The notes beneath the pieces are model-generated. The model searched no databases and was not told the DNA's origin. It worked only from the letters and a program-made list of their open reading frames with translations. Shown here one piece after another: positions 28,401 to 43,400 of a DNA stretch of 64,000 nt (the stretch's first letter is position 1; every line of letters begins with the position of its first letter). This DNA comes from Phoronis australis (taxonomy: Eukaryota > Phoronida > Phoronidae). The DNA is taken from the NCBI GenBank assembly GCA_002633005.1, contig NMRA01000072.1:547989-611988 (forward strand), written 5' to 3'. A program made the translations under genes and the position numbers.

Positions 28401-31400
28401 CCAAATTCCAGAATCAAAAAATTCAATTTTTGCAGGAGTTTCCGGGTCCCAAATTCTAGTGACTGTCCCAAATTGGAGAATTATTTTGTTGGTCTTTTAT
28501 TCTCATAAAATCGGTCTCATAATACTACACACCACGAGAGGAATCCATTTCTGATGACAGAAAGGGAATCCTATCAAGGCATGGAATATTATTAGCCTAA
28601 TATCATGAGAATAAAAAAAAACAATTCGAGTTTTGTTTTTACCCAGCTAAACAGGACAAATGCAGCTTTGAAAATTATCAAGAGCCTCTTTAACCCGGTT
28701 TGGATTTTAACAAGACTGTGTTGAATTGAGCACTCTCTAAAAGAGATGGAAGTCCCATACTGACATATATCAGTGTGAAATAGGAATGACACAATTCACA
28801 CTTGCATAACTGACATGAACTCTATCAATAATTTTCTGGTCAGTGACTATATAGATTTCACTTATGCAACCACAACAATGCTCAGCAGTGCAAAATAAAT
28901 GGAGACCTAATATTTAACACAAATGCTGACCCTGAACACAGGTAATTTACAGCTAGGTGACTAGCAGATAAAGGATCTCAACAACAAATTTGAAGATCAT
29001 GCACCTGGATGTCTTGAAACCCAAGTGTAGCCATGAACAAATAGATTCTGTACAATTTGTGAATTTGTTACCTTAAAAACTAACTCTGTCTGCTTTTTGT
29101 AATAAAAAAATCAAAACCTTAAGACATATTCTACAATAAACATATTAGTAGGTGGTTATGACACTTGAGACATGTTTACTGAAGATATACCACAAGGGAA
29201 CCACAGTGAGGGGACAGGCAGAACATGTGTCATAAAGCCTTTTCATGCTAATCATGAGTTGGTCTGACTAGACTGCCAGCAGCTGTGAGGTCTGCGTCCT
29301 TTGTCTTCACAGACCACAGGATATGTAAAGATTCTCCAGTTTGGGTAGTGCCTAAAATTTGGGACATCGAAATTCAAGCTGAAAAGAAATTCGCTACATA
29401 CGAAAAACAAAGTCAAATATCATCTTCAGGCTCGCAAAATATTGTGACTATGGTAAATAACTTGAAAATTCAAAATATTTCAATTTAAATGGTTCTACTT
29501 TTCTTCTATGAAAAAAGGAAGAACTAAAATTTGTCTTGTCTGCCATACCCTGTCCTAAATTGGTGAGATTTTACCAAGGCTCAAATATCTAGTTCTGGTC
29601 TCAGCTGTTTCTCAATAGGGTATTGTTTTGCTTAACAAATCATAGCCTTTCACACCTTGCTTACCTTTGCTTACGTGCCTTTGTGCATCTTTAAAAAATG
29701 AGAGCTGAAATTGATGACGGCAGGGATTTCTCTCGGAGTGCCGGTAAACAAGAGACTCTAAATGAGTCGGGTTTGAAATCAGAACCAACTTCCCCTTTTT
29801 GCCTAATACAGCAGACCACAATTGCTTAAATGACATTTTTGCAAATTACATGTCTCCATTATTTTTTCTTATTTTTAAATGAAGGTCTTGACGTACGAAC
29901 ACCCATGTGAAAGTTTGATACAAGTACTATATCATAATACAATTTTTATACATTAAACTGGAATGTGGTGGCTCAATGGCTATAATCGCCTCACAACCAA
30001 TGATCTCTTGGAAAATTGTATTTCTCCCACTGCAAGCAGTAACCTTACCCCACAACACTGAAGAACATGGCCAGGTGCTTATGGCCTTAAGGGTCACAAT
30101 TACCAGATTCCCTGGTTAACATGAAACCACAATCCATCTGAAGATATTTGTGTAACAAGACCGTGGGCGTATGACATCACGATCATCTTTTTTCAACTAC
30201 CCTGTGCTTAATAATGGATGTCTGGTGACATCATTAGGCTATAACCAACTGGTGTTAAACTGGGGCTTATTTATAGCACACACACATGGCACACACACCA
30301 TCATTTCATGCCTGCACATTGCCAAACCTCTTACAACTGGAATGTTGAATTATCTCCAAGATGAATTGGTTTGTGCAAGGCAAATCTATATGTGCTTTGG
30401 CATGTTTTTTTTTGCTTGTGCATAAAGTCAAGGTTAATATTATGTAGCAGCTCAGTGACAAGTCTGCATGGTTTAGTCTACAAAACTATACATTTTAACT
30501 CACTAAGAGTATATAATGCATGTTACTCCAGAAAGAAGAAAGCCTGTAGAATGTAATTTTATAATTTTAAGCATTTCTACCACAATTGTGTCATGTAACC
30601 ATGACTTCTAAGAAAATTTACCAAAAAACGAAAGGTACATTGATAACAAAGCAACAGCATCAATAACATGATCAAATTTCAATTCATTTCATATAAATGT
30701 TTAAGATGAGATCTCAAAAACGCTGATACAGTTTTTGAATGTATTATGTCCTTTTCGTTTTATGCAACTTGAGAGTATTTTCATGGATCCCATAAAAGAC
30801 CTATTCTTTGAAGCAACTAAAGCAAAAATGGGACACTTGAAAAAATCCTAAAAGCATTTTGGAGAACAGTGCTTAAATCATAGCACCTGAAAATTTCAAA
30901 CAAATCCAATCAACTATTTTTCATAGTTAGCCAAATGTGAACATTTTCCTACGGTCTGGCAAAACCTTAAAATATCTTGTTTTGGGTATACCGTTAAGTC
31001 TCAGAATGTCCGCAAATTTGTAGTTGAGTATTCTTATGTTGCTTATTACAAAAACTATTCATAATTTTATTATAAAGCAGTAGTTATAACCTGAAAATTT
31101 TATGCTTTACTAATAACACTAAGTAACACCAGGTTGTAAAAGTCTCCAACCATTCACCAGTCTAGCTATCATTGGACAGTTACAGAAAGCTTGTAAGCCA
31201 ATAGGATCGTGTCATTTGTGACACACCTTTCGACATGTGGTTCTAGAAATAAATCTGGGACCCGATTACCTAGACTTGCAGCTGGCACATGAAGTAATTG
31301 TCAATTTCCCTGTCATGCCAAGCTTAGCAATGAGTGCGATTTAATTATTGAATCTACTCATCGTAAAAATTGCATAGTTTTAAGATACAGAAAACATGAT

Positions 31401-34400
31401 AACATACAAAATCAATAGATTACGGAGGGAATATAAGTTACTACATGAAATTACGGAAAAGACTTCAGAAAGAAAAGTGAACTAAAATTAAGACACTGTC
31501 CAATGGTAAGGATATTATTTTCAGTGAAATCGTAGAACGGTGCATCTTACTCATAGCACAACTATTCATGCTTTCAGTTCAACACAAATTTTTGAATTTA
31601 CGCTATTGTACCTAGCAATTCCCAAAAGCAACACAGCATAGGCAGAATAACAAAATCTGGCTTTTGAAAATCATGTTGTGTAACTTGCAGTGAAAACGAA
31701 AAAAATAATTTAGTCATCCAACACTATTCATCAGTACAACCTGTCACAGTAGGGGCTATCGGATTTTCATCCAAATATCACTTCATCCAAATATCAAGCA
31801 ATCTCAAAGGCTCTTACGATAGGGATTTCCCTAATTCAAACAGACCTTTGAGCCAAGTAATCAACTGGGCCCACCAGACGAGGTCAGTCATGCCATGGTC
31901 TGTTCAAGTGAGGTGAGACCAGTTCATAGCTAACCAAGCATGTGCTTGACCCAGCTCCACAGTTTAAACCTAATCTGAAATTTCACCAGTTTAGGACACA
32001 ATATGACCGGCAAATGAAGTTTATTTCGTATTTTTTTCATGGGGCATATGCAGCATCAAACTAGATGACTTTCCATGTTCAACACACGGACCACAAAGAT
32101 TGACAAATTGTGGCCAGTCACAACGATGTTAGAGGTACATGAAAAAATCAAAATGCACCCATGAGTGCACGGCAAGTCGCGTCTTCTAGGAGTGTTTATT
32201 TGTATCCTAAAATGGCCACTAGATGGTGCAAAATACGTTGAATCCATCCAAAAACGGCAAGATGTAATAGTTTCTTTAATAAGAAACTATTTACCACATT
32301 TCATAAAAATCCGTCAAGGAACTTCAGAGAAACAGAGGAAAAAAGGAAAAAAATGAATTGGCACTAGGCCGGCACAGTATTTGCCGATCCTTTTGAAGTT
32401 GTCGTGGGCGCATAAAAACTAAGGGCAATTAGTTTAGTTCGAAACAGGTCAGATTACACCATACCTTGATTAGTGATATATGTAAATCTGGTTGTTACAA
32501 CACGTTTTGAGCATGACTGTGAATACATGAATGTCATAAATTAGTAAATACAGTGAAAGCTAAGGATTCACAACTTACAGACACCTATAGTCACCAATAC
32601 TAGGGTTTTCTATTCAGACCCCTATTCAATAAAGATAATGTGCTCTAGCGGAGATTCAATAATTTACTATTTGAAAAGGCTTCTTCACTTATGATTGCGT
32701 GAGAAAACTGCGTTTTGTTAATAAGTTGATTAAGTATTGGAATACATCTAAAATTTAACAAAAATCCATTCAAGGAAAGCTTTAAATGTGTATTGCCTTC
32801 TCTTAACAAAATAGAAACTCGGCCACTTCCCCAACAAAACTGGATTCCAAGTTTTTCATACCATTATGGAACTACACAAGTAAAAATATCTGAAATCTTA
32901 AGGACGGCAAGCACAAATTTTGAACAATCAACTCAATCACAGATACGCTATCAATTCCAAAATAATGTTGAAACCGTTGCTCTTGTGGCAAGAAACATCG
33001 GTTAAATTTTGTATTTAAGATTTTTGCAATTTAAGTAGAAAGAAAGTTCCACTTTGGTCTCACTATGCGCGAATAAAAAACACTTAGAAAGTAAAACTAG
33101 ACTTTCAGATGGTTGTTCAGGCAAGTAGCCAGCATTGAGCGAGGGGTGGTTTGAATTTCTAGAATGGTGGACTTTTGATATTTTGCAAACGTCAACAGTG
33201 TAGAGTTTTCGGTAAGGCCTTTGACGCAGCTTAATTAGGGGGAAGGGAAATCTGTATACACGACAATATTCTCAGCTGTTTCTGAGACGAGACGGAACTT
33301 GTAATACCAGAAAATGAGAATGTTGTGGAAGTTACTCGCAAAGAACGGGACACAATTCGGATACAATGTGGTCCAGCAAAAGGACATTCTCTCGTTACCT
33401 CGACTCCTACCAACATTTCAAATCAGGCATGATTGATTGATTACACCTCATTACATGCTCGGACGGAAATAGGAATTTTAGTCGGAGAATGACGAAATTG
33501 TTTATCTGCTATTTTTGTGCGTTACTGAACTTACTTACATGGCTGGAAATGGGAACAGCCCACAATTTCGAAGGTTTACTACTCCGAAGGTTCGGTATTC
33601 CAAAGGTTCACTACTTCGAAGATTCTCTACTCCTAACGTTCACTGCTCCGAAAATATCTAAACTTTCACGCTTAGGTGTAATTTTAATACTTTTACATAC
33701 AAAAATAAACGATACTTCGGTTATTAGATGAATCTATATCGAAAACAACGCCCTGGTACTAAAACAATTTGTTTGGATTTCATGTAGACACTAACCACCG
33801 TCTAGCTGGCCAGTACAACTAGAGATGGTGGTCACTGTCTAGAAATTGCCTGCATGTCTTAACACAGAAAATTTGCATTTGCATTTTTAAAAGAAATATT
33901 GATGGATTATCAACCACGGTACATTCACCAAATCCATGTCAAGATCGCATCGCCGCACAATTGAAAAGTTTAAGGCCCCTGCGCCTCAACTTCACCCAAG
34001 GAACCTAACGCATGGCCAGGTAGAAACTAAATGCAGTTAGTAGGCCACTCTATCCCTGCCAGTTTTCACGAAGCCAAGGAGTCCTATTCAGTCTTCTTAA
34101 ATTTTAAACCACTGTTGGCCTTGACCCCCATTGGCGGCGCAGCAATGAAATAAGTGGGAGCTATTAGCTCCTCAGCCCCCTATGGTGTGTGCCACCCATG
34201 CCCATGGGCAGCACAGCACCCAAATAAGAGGGGGTCCTAAAGCCCCCTATGGTACGCCGCCCATGTACCCAGGCCTCAGATGTTGTCCCTGCATGATTGA
34301 GAATGAATCGTGAGCAGACAATCAGAGTACTGAACTGTCAGAGTTCTGGTTTTGGAATTGGGGGAAATTCGAAGTAGCGAATTTTCGAAGGTGGCGAACC

Positions 34401-37400
34401 TTTGGAGACATAGTGAGCCTTCAGAGTAGTGGACCTTCAGAGTAGTGGACCTTCAGAGTAGTGGACCTTCGGCATACATGTAATGACATGTAACCTTGGA
34501 AATATTTTCCATCAAGTTTGTTGCTCGTATAAAGTCTGCGTGGCTGTGCACCATGAACACTGATTAACAAGATAAGACTTTATTCACTGAACAAAGTTGA
34601 GATCTAGGCCTTCTTTTCCCTAATGAGGTGAAAATGCTTGACAGGGTTTTCTCAGAGCAAGAAAACAGGGTAGTTGAATGTCAGGTTTTTGAGCACGACA
34701 GAGGACTGCCTACAGTGAACTTACAGTCAGCATGTACTGAATTTAAAAGAACGGAAACGCACACATGTGTACACGCATGCATGTCAATCCACCAATCCAC
34801 AATCAAAGTGAAAACTGGATGAACAACATATTTACGTATTTGACGATCACTTTCGATTCAAAATTTGAAAATGCCTGCCCTCTACCGTACTATGCTAGCA
34901 ATTAAACCAAAATAGCAGAAATAACAACTCTCAAATTTCCGCTGTTTTGTTTCTCTACCGTACTATGCTAGCAATTAAACCAAAATAGCAGAAACAACAA
35001 CTCTCAAATTTCCGTTGTTTTGTTTCTTGGCTGATTTTAAGGCATTCACACCGTACTACTTTTTGGAAGCTCTCTCGTTGCTATATAGTATACTTAGGTA
35101 ATAGGGCTAGACATCTGTGCCTACAGTAGGTATACTACATTCACTTTTAGATTCCCTTGTTACCCTTTGGTGTCGCCACCACGCGTGTTCAATGCTAATC
35201 AAGCCTCTTCTCCTGTCACCTACGCAAACACCACTCGGGCGAAGTTGGCCGGGTACGGCCCGATGCCATGTGAAGCACTTTGAATTAGAAGCAATTTTAA
35301 AATAATTACTACCTCATACCATTGTAGTTAGCAGTACTAGAAGCTGTAACAATTTTGTTGTTGTTGTTGCTGCCCATCCATATCCTTATATAAAAATATC
35401 TTTAACGGATATGCTGGGGCTGGACCTTTTCCGCAGTGGGGGGGTTTGATCAAACCCTCCGAACCCCCCTTGGCTACAGGCCTGTTGTTTCACCAACCAT
35501 TTTTCTTTTCTTGCATTTTGACAAAAGAAAATGATCGTCGTAACAGCATGCTTCAGCATAATGTCCTTGCTTCACGTTCCAAGTTGAAGACAGAGAACAA
35601 ATCGGGGTTTTTCTTTGAAAACATGTTTCACTGATTAACAGATAAAATCAGTAGGAAACTTCAAAGCAGGACCTGGGTCACTCAGGACATGACCTTTGTT
35701 CAATTTTTTCAAATTTCGACTTCTTGTCTGAACCCTACAATTTCAACCAGTGCGAATAACAGATGTCCCTCAAAAACATAAATTCAGGAAGGATTTCCTA
35801 GGCAACTAATTTCAAAACAGCAGGAATAAACTGTGCAGTGTCAAAACACCTCCAGAAAGGTTAAATACCCTTCAGCAGTTATCAGTCAAGGTTTTAGCTA
35901 CATTGTATTATCATATGCATAGGAATCAAATAGGGGTCTGGAATTAACTCTAGAGACTCTGTGGCCACAGACAGGACAGGGGAGTGTTGATGCAGTTATG
36001 ATAGCAGTACCAAGAAGAGAAGCTGTCCAGTCCATGCAATGACTGAAGAGTAGAACATTTTTCTAGTTAATTAAAGCTGTAATGGGGACTACTGATTTAC
36101 AGATGTCAGGAGTGTAAATATTGGCTCAATTAAAGACCACATAACAGCACAACTGGTTGAGTTGATCAAGCTCTCACACCATAACAAATGCTAGTCTTCC
36201 TGGGGTTGAGAAATCTCCACTGTATTTGTGATGCTAGTACAAACTTGTATGGACCGATTAGAATAATATAATGTTAAAAACAACAGCAATGCTATTTTAT
36301 GCTAAGTGTCCCAACGAAATAATATGCACACACAAAACCTCACTCTCAAATTCCATCTGAAACAATGACCAATCTGATATGTTCACTATAATATAGGTTT
36401 CCAAAAGTTTGTAGCTTGGACATAGGGGTCCTTAAATACAAACAAGGATTAGAAACTCACATGTATAAACCACGATGTACTCGGGCACAGATTAACGACA
36501 CGTCTCATTAAAACCATGAATATTAAAATTTGTAGGAAGCTGTGTGTACAAGAATAATCAAGAAAAGGAACAATTTGTAAATAAATTGCAGCTTTAAAGA
36601 AAATGCAACTGATAAACTTAAAAACAAGTGCGAATATATAAACAACACTAGTAATTCCAAATATTACGCAATCGTTATTTGATACTGAAAAAATAATAGT
36701 AAAAACTGAGCCTTGTTTCATTAGGGTATAAATGAAATATTACCATAGTCATTTGCATAAAAACAGACTCTCAAAACAAAATTTTTGCGAGGTTGTAGTG
36801 GTAATTGGTTCTCCGATGGTTTTCGGCACACTGAGAATGTTTGTAAATTACCACTTCATTTGCATAGTCACAATTTAATGAGATAATGCAACTTCAATAG
36901 CCACAAAAGTAGAACAGAAAATGACAAAAATAATATTAAGTTCGATTTAGAGAACAAAGATTAGACCTTGGCCTCAAGTTTGTGTAGTCGCAACATAGAA
37001 TAAGTTCAATTTCATCTTACATGGATTAAATCTCTCGTCCAGGCTTCATCTCACAAATATAAGTTTACAATCGGTAATTTCTCACAACAAACCAATGGTC
37101 AAGAGAATACAACTCGTGCATTTGATATATTATAAATGCCAATTCAAGGCAAATTAGAAGACAGATTTCAAAACAATGAAAAGCTCACCTGAAGATCAAA
37201 AGGTTCAAGACCTGGAGACACAATCTTGACCGTGAAAGTTGTATCCATGACAAAGATGTTTTCAGCATCGCCATCTCCGGGTTTCTCAACAACACTGCTT
37301 CCTAGTTTTGTTGCATTCTCTGCTTCGTGGGAGGAAGCGCCGTTAGCAGGCTCCCCCGGGGTACTGGGACCACTACCATCAGATGTCGATTCAGAGTCTG

Positions 37401-40400
37401 TTCCATTCATACCGTCCTCCAGGTGTTCATCGCATACGCCACACTCTGCAACATCAAAGTGAATATATAGAATCTTCTCTGAAACATTAAGAAATGCAAC
37501 AACTACATGTGCACTTTTCACATCAAAGCAAAACCATGTGGCAAGAATGCACAATAGAATTGTGCTACAAATGATCATAAAAATCCCATGTTTTTGAGGT
37601 TGTAATTAAATTTCAGCACAGCTTGTCTATTGGTATCATATTAGTGAACTATGGTAATAATCCACTTATTTCTGCACAAAAAGAAAAAAAATAAATAGAC
37701 TTTCCTGATAGTCAGGGTGTGCCGAATTAGGCCACTGGGATGAAACGATGTGAATACTGTTAAAAATTTGCAAAAAGTGTTAGAATCAACACAGACAATA
37801 TCAATAAAACTGATAACCAGAAGATAAGTATTGACCTTGCGACACTCCAGAAGTTTTTTTACCACTCGAGACATTTTTCACCACTTGTAATTTGCAAAGC
37901 GTTCACTTTCTGAGGCTTAAAATGTTTCAACTCCAAGACGGTTCAACATGTCTATGAGCTTGACCCTGGCCACAGTACGGCAAAATCACACTAATTTATG
38001 ACACCATACGCTGAATACATACGTGGAATTCATTCTTATAATGAAGAACGGTAGTTCAAACAAACTGTTTACTACTTTCAAAGTCTAAAATGTCACTTCC
38101 ATCAGACGTTGAACAATGAACAATGAAAACTAACAATTTCGTCAATTCCTTTTGTCCTAATTTGTTAAGTTTCACCCTACAATCACTGAGCTAGAAATGT
38201 TCACTAGGTTAATTGCAGAATTTGAACTATTTCTTCTGACAACTGCAAAATTAACACAAATCAAAACTTGCCACTGAAAAACATGTACTCCGACATAACA
38301 GCGGCTCCAGTTAAGAGCCCGCGATACATACGGACATAACAGCGGCTCCAGTTATGAATCCGAGATACAAACGGACAATTTCCCTTCAAGGAAATAATTT
38401 TTCTAATAGTAATAAAAAAGTCCTATTGAGGTTAGAAAGAAATCAGATTGCCCAGAAGCAAAGATTTGACGTCAAGTCCACTGAATCTTAACAAATGCCA
38501 ATTGTGTTAAATACTACTTCTACCCTATATCTTATTATTGCTTCTGACAACCATTAGAGCCATCCACTATTTTCCCAATCAATAGATAGCAGACATATTG
38601 CTGGTCATCACTTTGAAAGATAATAGAATCGCTCTCTCCAACCATTATAATTACGATGTGCACCAAATAGTTCAGTGAATAAGATTTCAGTTCTGCAATT
38701 CACTAAACCTATTGGTGCATATTCTTAAATAATGAAGCAGATGATATATTTTGTGACCGATCTCTTCACTGACTACCACCATACACTCCATAATATCAAG
38801 TGTTCAAATTCTTTTTTCAAAGCAAAGCAAAGCCTGTCTTAAAATTCAGTGCTCAGTCATGTTCAATCCAGGTACAAACCTAAGCCCTTCTTATCAGCAG
38901 ACACTGATTGTCCAAGAACTTCTGATAAGTTCTGTTTTCTGATACCACCATTCCTACCTTAATGAATAAAATCTTTCTTTGTCTGCTTAAAAGCGGCTTA
39001 GAATTTAGGACTAATAACAAGTTAAATGTCACAGGATCTACCCATTGACATCACACAGGGACTCAGATATGTCCAAAGGATGACATCATCAGAATATCTG
39101 TTAATAGCTCTTTCTTGAACACCAGCAAAATGTCAGCACAATCTTAGAACACCAGGTAAGAAGACTCCATGTCGAGTTCAAATTCCGTGCTTATTTTAAA
39201 TTAGCCACTTAGGCACAAAGCGTCCAGCTGAGACCAATAATATTTGATATTTATTTCATTTATTATTATAGCGTCTAGCCCTGAACATTAGCCAAAAGGT
39301 TGAAAAACAGTGGAACAATACCAACCACAATGGGACAAAACATACTGCATGACCTCTCTATTGATGCTATGTCAACAGTCGCAAGCAAGCTATAGCTATG
39401 AATTCAGGCACTAACCCCCAGAAAAATCTCTTTTGTAACACTACCAAGTACAGCAAGGAAAACAGTTGTATTCAAATCTTATGGAAAAAGACAAAGTTGT
39501 CAAAATATCCAATGGACAACAAAGTTAAAGGTGCTTTATAAATATAAAACAAACCACCTTATAAAATAGACTTTAGAAACACTCTATGAGTATTCAAATA
39601 CAAAGAAATAAGCAACCCAGATTTACCGATTGACAATAGCACAAGAGCAAGAAATTTGGGATGTATCTAGGGTGCACATTAATATTAGATAGCTTAGCAC
39701 AGGGGTTAAGACTGTGGACTCTAACTTGTGAGGTGGAGTTCCAATCCTGTGTTCGCTGGCACACTATAAACAGTGCATCATCTCTTTCCTACCTCAGCAT
39801 GCATTACGGAAAATAGCACTACTGAGCTTCCCCGAACTGTAAATGACAAAAAGCTCAACGAACAACTTAATGCTTGGTTTTTTTAGAAAAATGTCCCCTT
39901 ACAGAGGTCCCGGATTTTGCGAAGCAGTTTGACGCCCGTTATTCAATGGAAAAAGCCGGTTCTCAAAATGCAGAACCCCTGTAAGTGACTTACTGAAAAA
40001 TGAGTGGAGACAGTTTAAATAAGGCATGATTGTATAAAATATTTTCCATCAAATGACACAATTGTCTTCAGAAACATAATACCATTTCGTATTTAATCTT
40101 GAAGAGACATAAATTTTCTGGTTACATAGGACCCTAGAAAAATGTCCAAATATGACTAAGTTCAGATGATCGAATCTAAGAAATGGCTCACCAGATTCAG
40201 ATGAAACTTTCAGATTCCATGCACTATGCGCTGTTTTAAAAATTTTCCACTTTTGCATGATGGGAACCAAAAATAGGTGATGATTTAGAAAACTGTAACA
40301 GTGTTTTTGACACCTAGCTTGGAGATTTATATACAGAAATTTGATCAACTTATTAATACTGTTGTTTTGCAATCAATACATGTTTCTTGTTTGCCAAATT

Positions 40401-43400
40401 TTTCTAAAAAAAACATGGTCACATTATCCAATTAAAACAAATTTTACAGGTTTTCTACTGTCAGAAATATAAGCTTTAACTGGATTAGAATCTATATATT
40501 TTAGATATTTGTCTAAATACTCAGACTGGTCAAAAGACAACACAACTGTAAGACCAATTCATGTTTTTAACAATAACCTAGTTAGCAACTGGCCTGTAAA
40601 ATGTCTACCAAGACCATGACACACAGCTCCCAGATAATTTCACAGCATTATTATCAGATTAAGTAGTGGACACAAGATAATCTAGAAATCACAGCTATAT
40701 CACAGCTGTCCAAGATGATGATAACTCAATGTGGACAAGATAATTAATGTAATGGTCAGTGACAAGTGTTGAAAAGATTCCCTAACACACCTAATCTGGT
40801 GTTTACAGTGACACACTTTGTGGGTTCAGAGGACACAAGAAGGTCAAGTGAAACACGTGGTAGAACACAGAAAGTGTTGCACGAAAACGAACCAATCAAG
40901 ACTCCAAGCATTTAAGTTTCATTCAGCATTATTGAGCAACAACTAAAAAGGTCAAAAAAGCATAGCTAGCTCTGGTCCATTTTTTTGAAGTTTGGCATAT
41001 GGTACAGGCACATGGTACAAAGGAATAAAATGAAAATCTGAAGACCTTAAATTTTGAGTGGGCTAGGGAGTAGGGGTTCAGCGATATGGCTCATTTTTAC
41101 ATCAGGACTCCAGTTATCATTATGTCCCATAAAACAGATCAAAAGTTTAGTGTATACTTGTAGAATAACTGCATTATTATCTTCAACAGAGTTTCTTTGG
41201 ACTGCTGTGCTGCAAAATTGGTTTTTGTTTAGTTGCTGAAGCCTTTTAAAACCTTCTGAGTTATGTAATAAGTCTTAGCTGAAGATGCATTAGCTTTGAA
41301 AAATATTTACAAAGGCACAAACCACTGATGATCTACCATGAATAGACCCACCATCTGTGAATAGACCTTTCCCAGCTGAAATATGTTTAACTTTATTACT
41401 AGGTACTCTATACCAAATTTCAAACCAAATCTGTTTTCAAATTAACTCAGTTTCATCACTGATAGACAAACACCAACCGAACACACTAATACTCATTGCC
41501 TGTTTCTGAGAACTCTGCATTTTCATAGGCCAGAGGAATAGGACCATTGTACGACTTCGCACAGGTACTAGCAAAATGCAAAACAGTTTGGAGCCAGCTC
41601 ACAAATGGTCACCCAGTGATTTCCTGGAAAAGGTTGTAGGTCGACAAATCTGTGATTTTTCTCAGCTCGACTGAGTTTAATTGGCCTGTCCCACTGCCAT
41701 CTAAATAGGGGATTTGGGAGTCATACAACCAAAAACAAAACCAAGGGCGTGTTTCTGTTGACGGAAGGTACTCGTGACCTTGGCTAGAGTGTGATCACAT
41801 GCTTTGCTTGAAACGCATGATAACTTGCGAAGACTAGGTTGATCACACTTTTCTCATGCGAAACTTGTTCAACGGAACACAGCCAGAGCACCTAGCTGTG
41901 TGTGACTAAATATCAAAACACAGCTAGTGAACAATGTGGGTAAAATTTTTTTAATCTAAGCAAAGGTTGCTTTTTCAGTTTGCCACAACTCTGTACTTGC
42001 AGTCATCTCGCAACGCACCCGCTTTTGTAACAAAGTCAGAAGTCGATGTCAAACAGTACACTTGTGACGCACACGCACGCACGCACACACACACACACGC
42101 TATTTAATTGATTCTTGGTGTGGTAAAGTGACATGTTTTAAGGAATGTTAACAACTTCTATCAAAACAAAATTTTCTCACAATTTTGGTTGCTGGTAATG
42201 GAATACTCAAAACCATGAAGTGAAACCACTTCTACCAATTTGTTGTGAACTGTGCTCTATTACATTGCCTTCAAAGCTGAATGCATGTCATCATTCCAAA
42301 AAATTTACTGCACAGAATAATGGAACAGCCCCATTTTCATGTTACTAACCAAATTTACTGAAATGATGAGCGTAGCTTTCAATAACAATAGTTTTAGCAG
42401 ATTATGTTTTCTTCACTTTTTACCCAGCTTGTTCCAAAGCTGAATATTCATATATCTTTACAGCTTCGTTCCAACCCTATACTGAATGTAGCTCAGCTCC
42501 ATGAACACCCACTACAATAGATCAGGCTGCATGCAGTGCTGTAGACCGACAAATTAAATTTTCTGAGATATTTCCAGTAGGCAACTTATTAAGAGAGGCC
42601 TTCATGTATATACCGACTGTACTACACTCACTGTTGATTGACCATGCACTCTTCACAAGCAAATGGTAAACTTAACATCAGGTCAATCCTCTCTGCATAT
42701 GCCGCTTTTTCACAGGAGACGGTGTGGTACGTCCCTCTCTTTATCTGTCGTGAGTACACACTGTCACTGGTGTGCATGGGTGGCAGTATAGTGAAAAATC
42801 GCCAACTTTTGAGCCTGGTACCTGTCACTTGAAAGTCAGGTGTGACCTTCACCAGTCAACGAGCAATTGCCCGCAGGCGAGTGATAAGAGGCCAAGAGAG
42901 GCCTTTACTAGAGGATTTACTTTGTTACACTACAGATCCCCCACAAACATTACCCACGGCCAACCAAAACAGCCTGGACTCAAGAAACAATTCCATTACC
43001 AAAATTACACTACAACCCAATGAACTCTAGTCTAAATAAGCAACTGACAGAGGCAGTGAACCAGCACTAGCAACCAAAACTTCATCAAACCCAAGGCCAA
43101 GGTCACACTTCCCAAAAATCCGATTCTGTTAACACGCAACTTGTGACGATATAAGTGCTGAAGCAAAGGTAATGCATATTGTTATTAGTGCATCAATCGT
43201 GAGCTATGAACAGGACATTTGGCAGCTTGGCTGAAACGAAGGTAAAGGACTTCAGCGATCAAGTCCCAGAAGCAGCCCTGTTCATAGGCTTCGACTGGTG
43301 AAGTAGGACTAGGGTTCAAGGACAAGGTGAACAGACACACGTGGTGGGTTATTCAAAAAGAAACGTTTACCATCATTTTCTTTCAAGGGTGCGAGTTCTG

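Larger units (their letters stand above)
25569..37188 (-). other. CLUH: CLUH intron 2 (11.6 kb)
   Basis: The longest intron of the gene. It holds scattered solo ends of the GGTGAGATTT element family (near 27510 and 29555), a tRNA-like segment near 29966, a fold-back element at 33568-34471 and a 73 bp tandem duplication at 34881. I found no exon-like frame or RNA gene; the short open frames scatter over both strands. Confidence 0.8.
37446..43370 (-). other. CLUH: CLUH intron 1 (5.9 kb)
   Basis: No coding exon is visible. It holds a 41 bp tandem duplication (38290), a tRNA-like SINE (39690), the second hairpin element (39898), an inverted-repeat element (41749) and a CA-rich microsatellite (42069). 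Confidence 0.8.
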
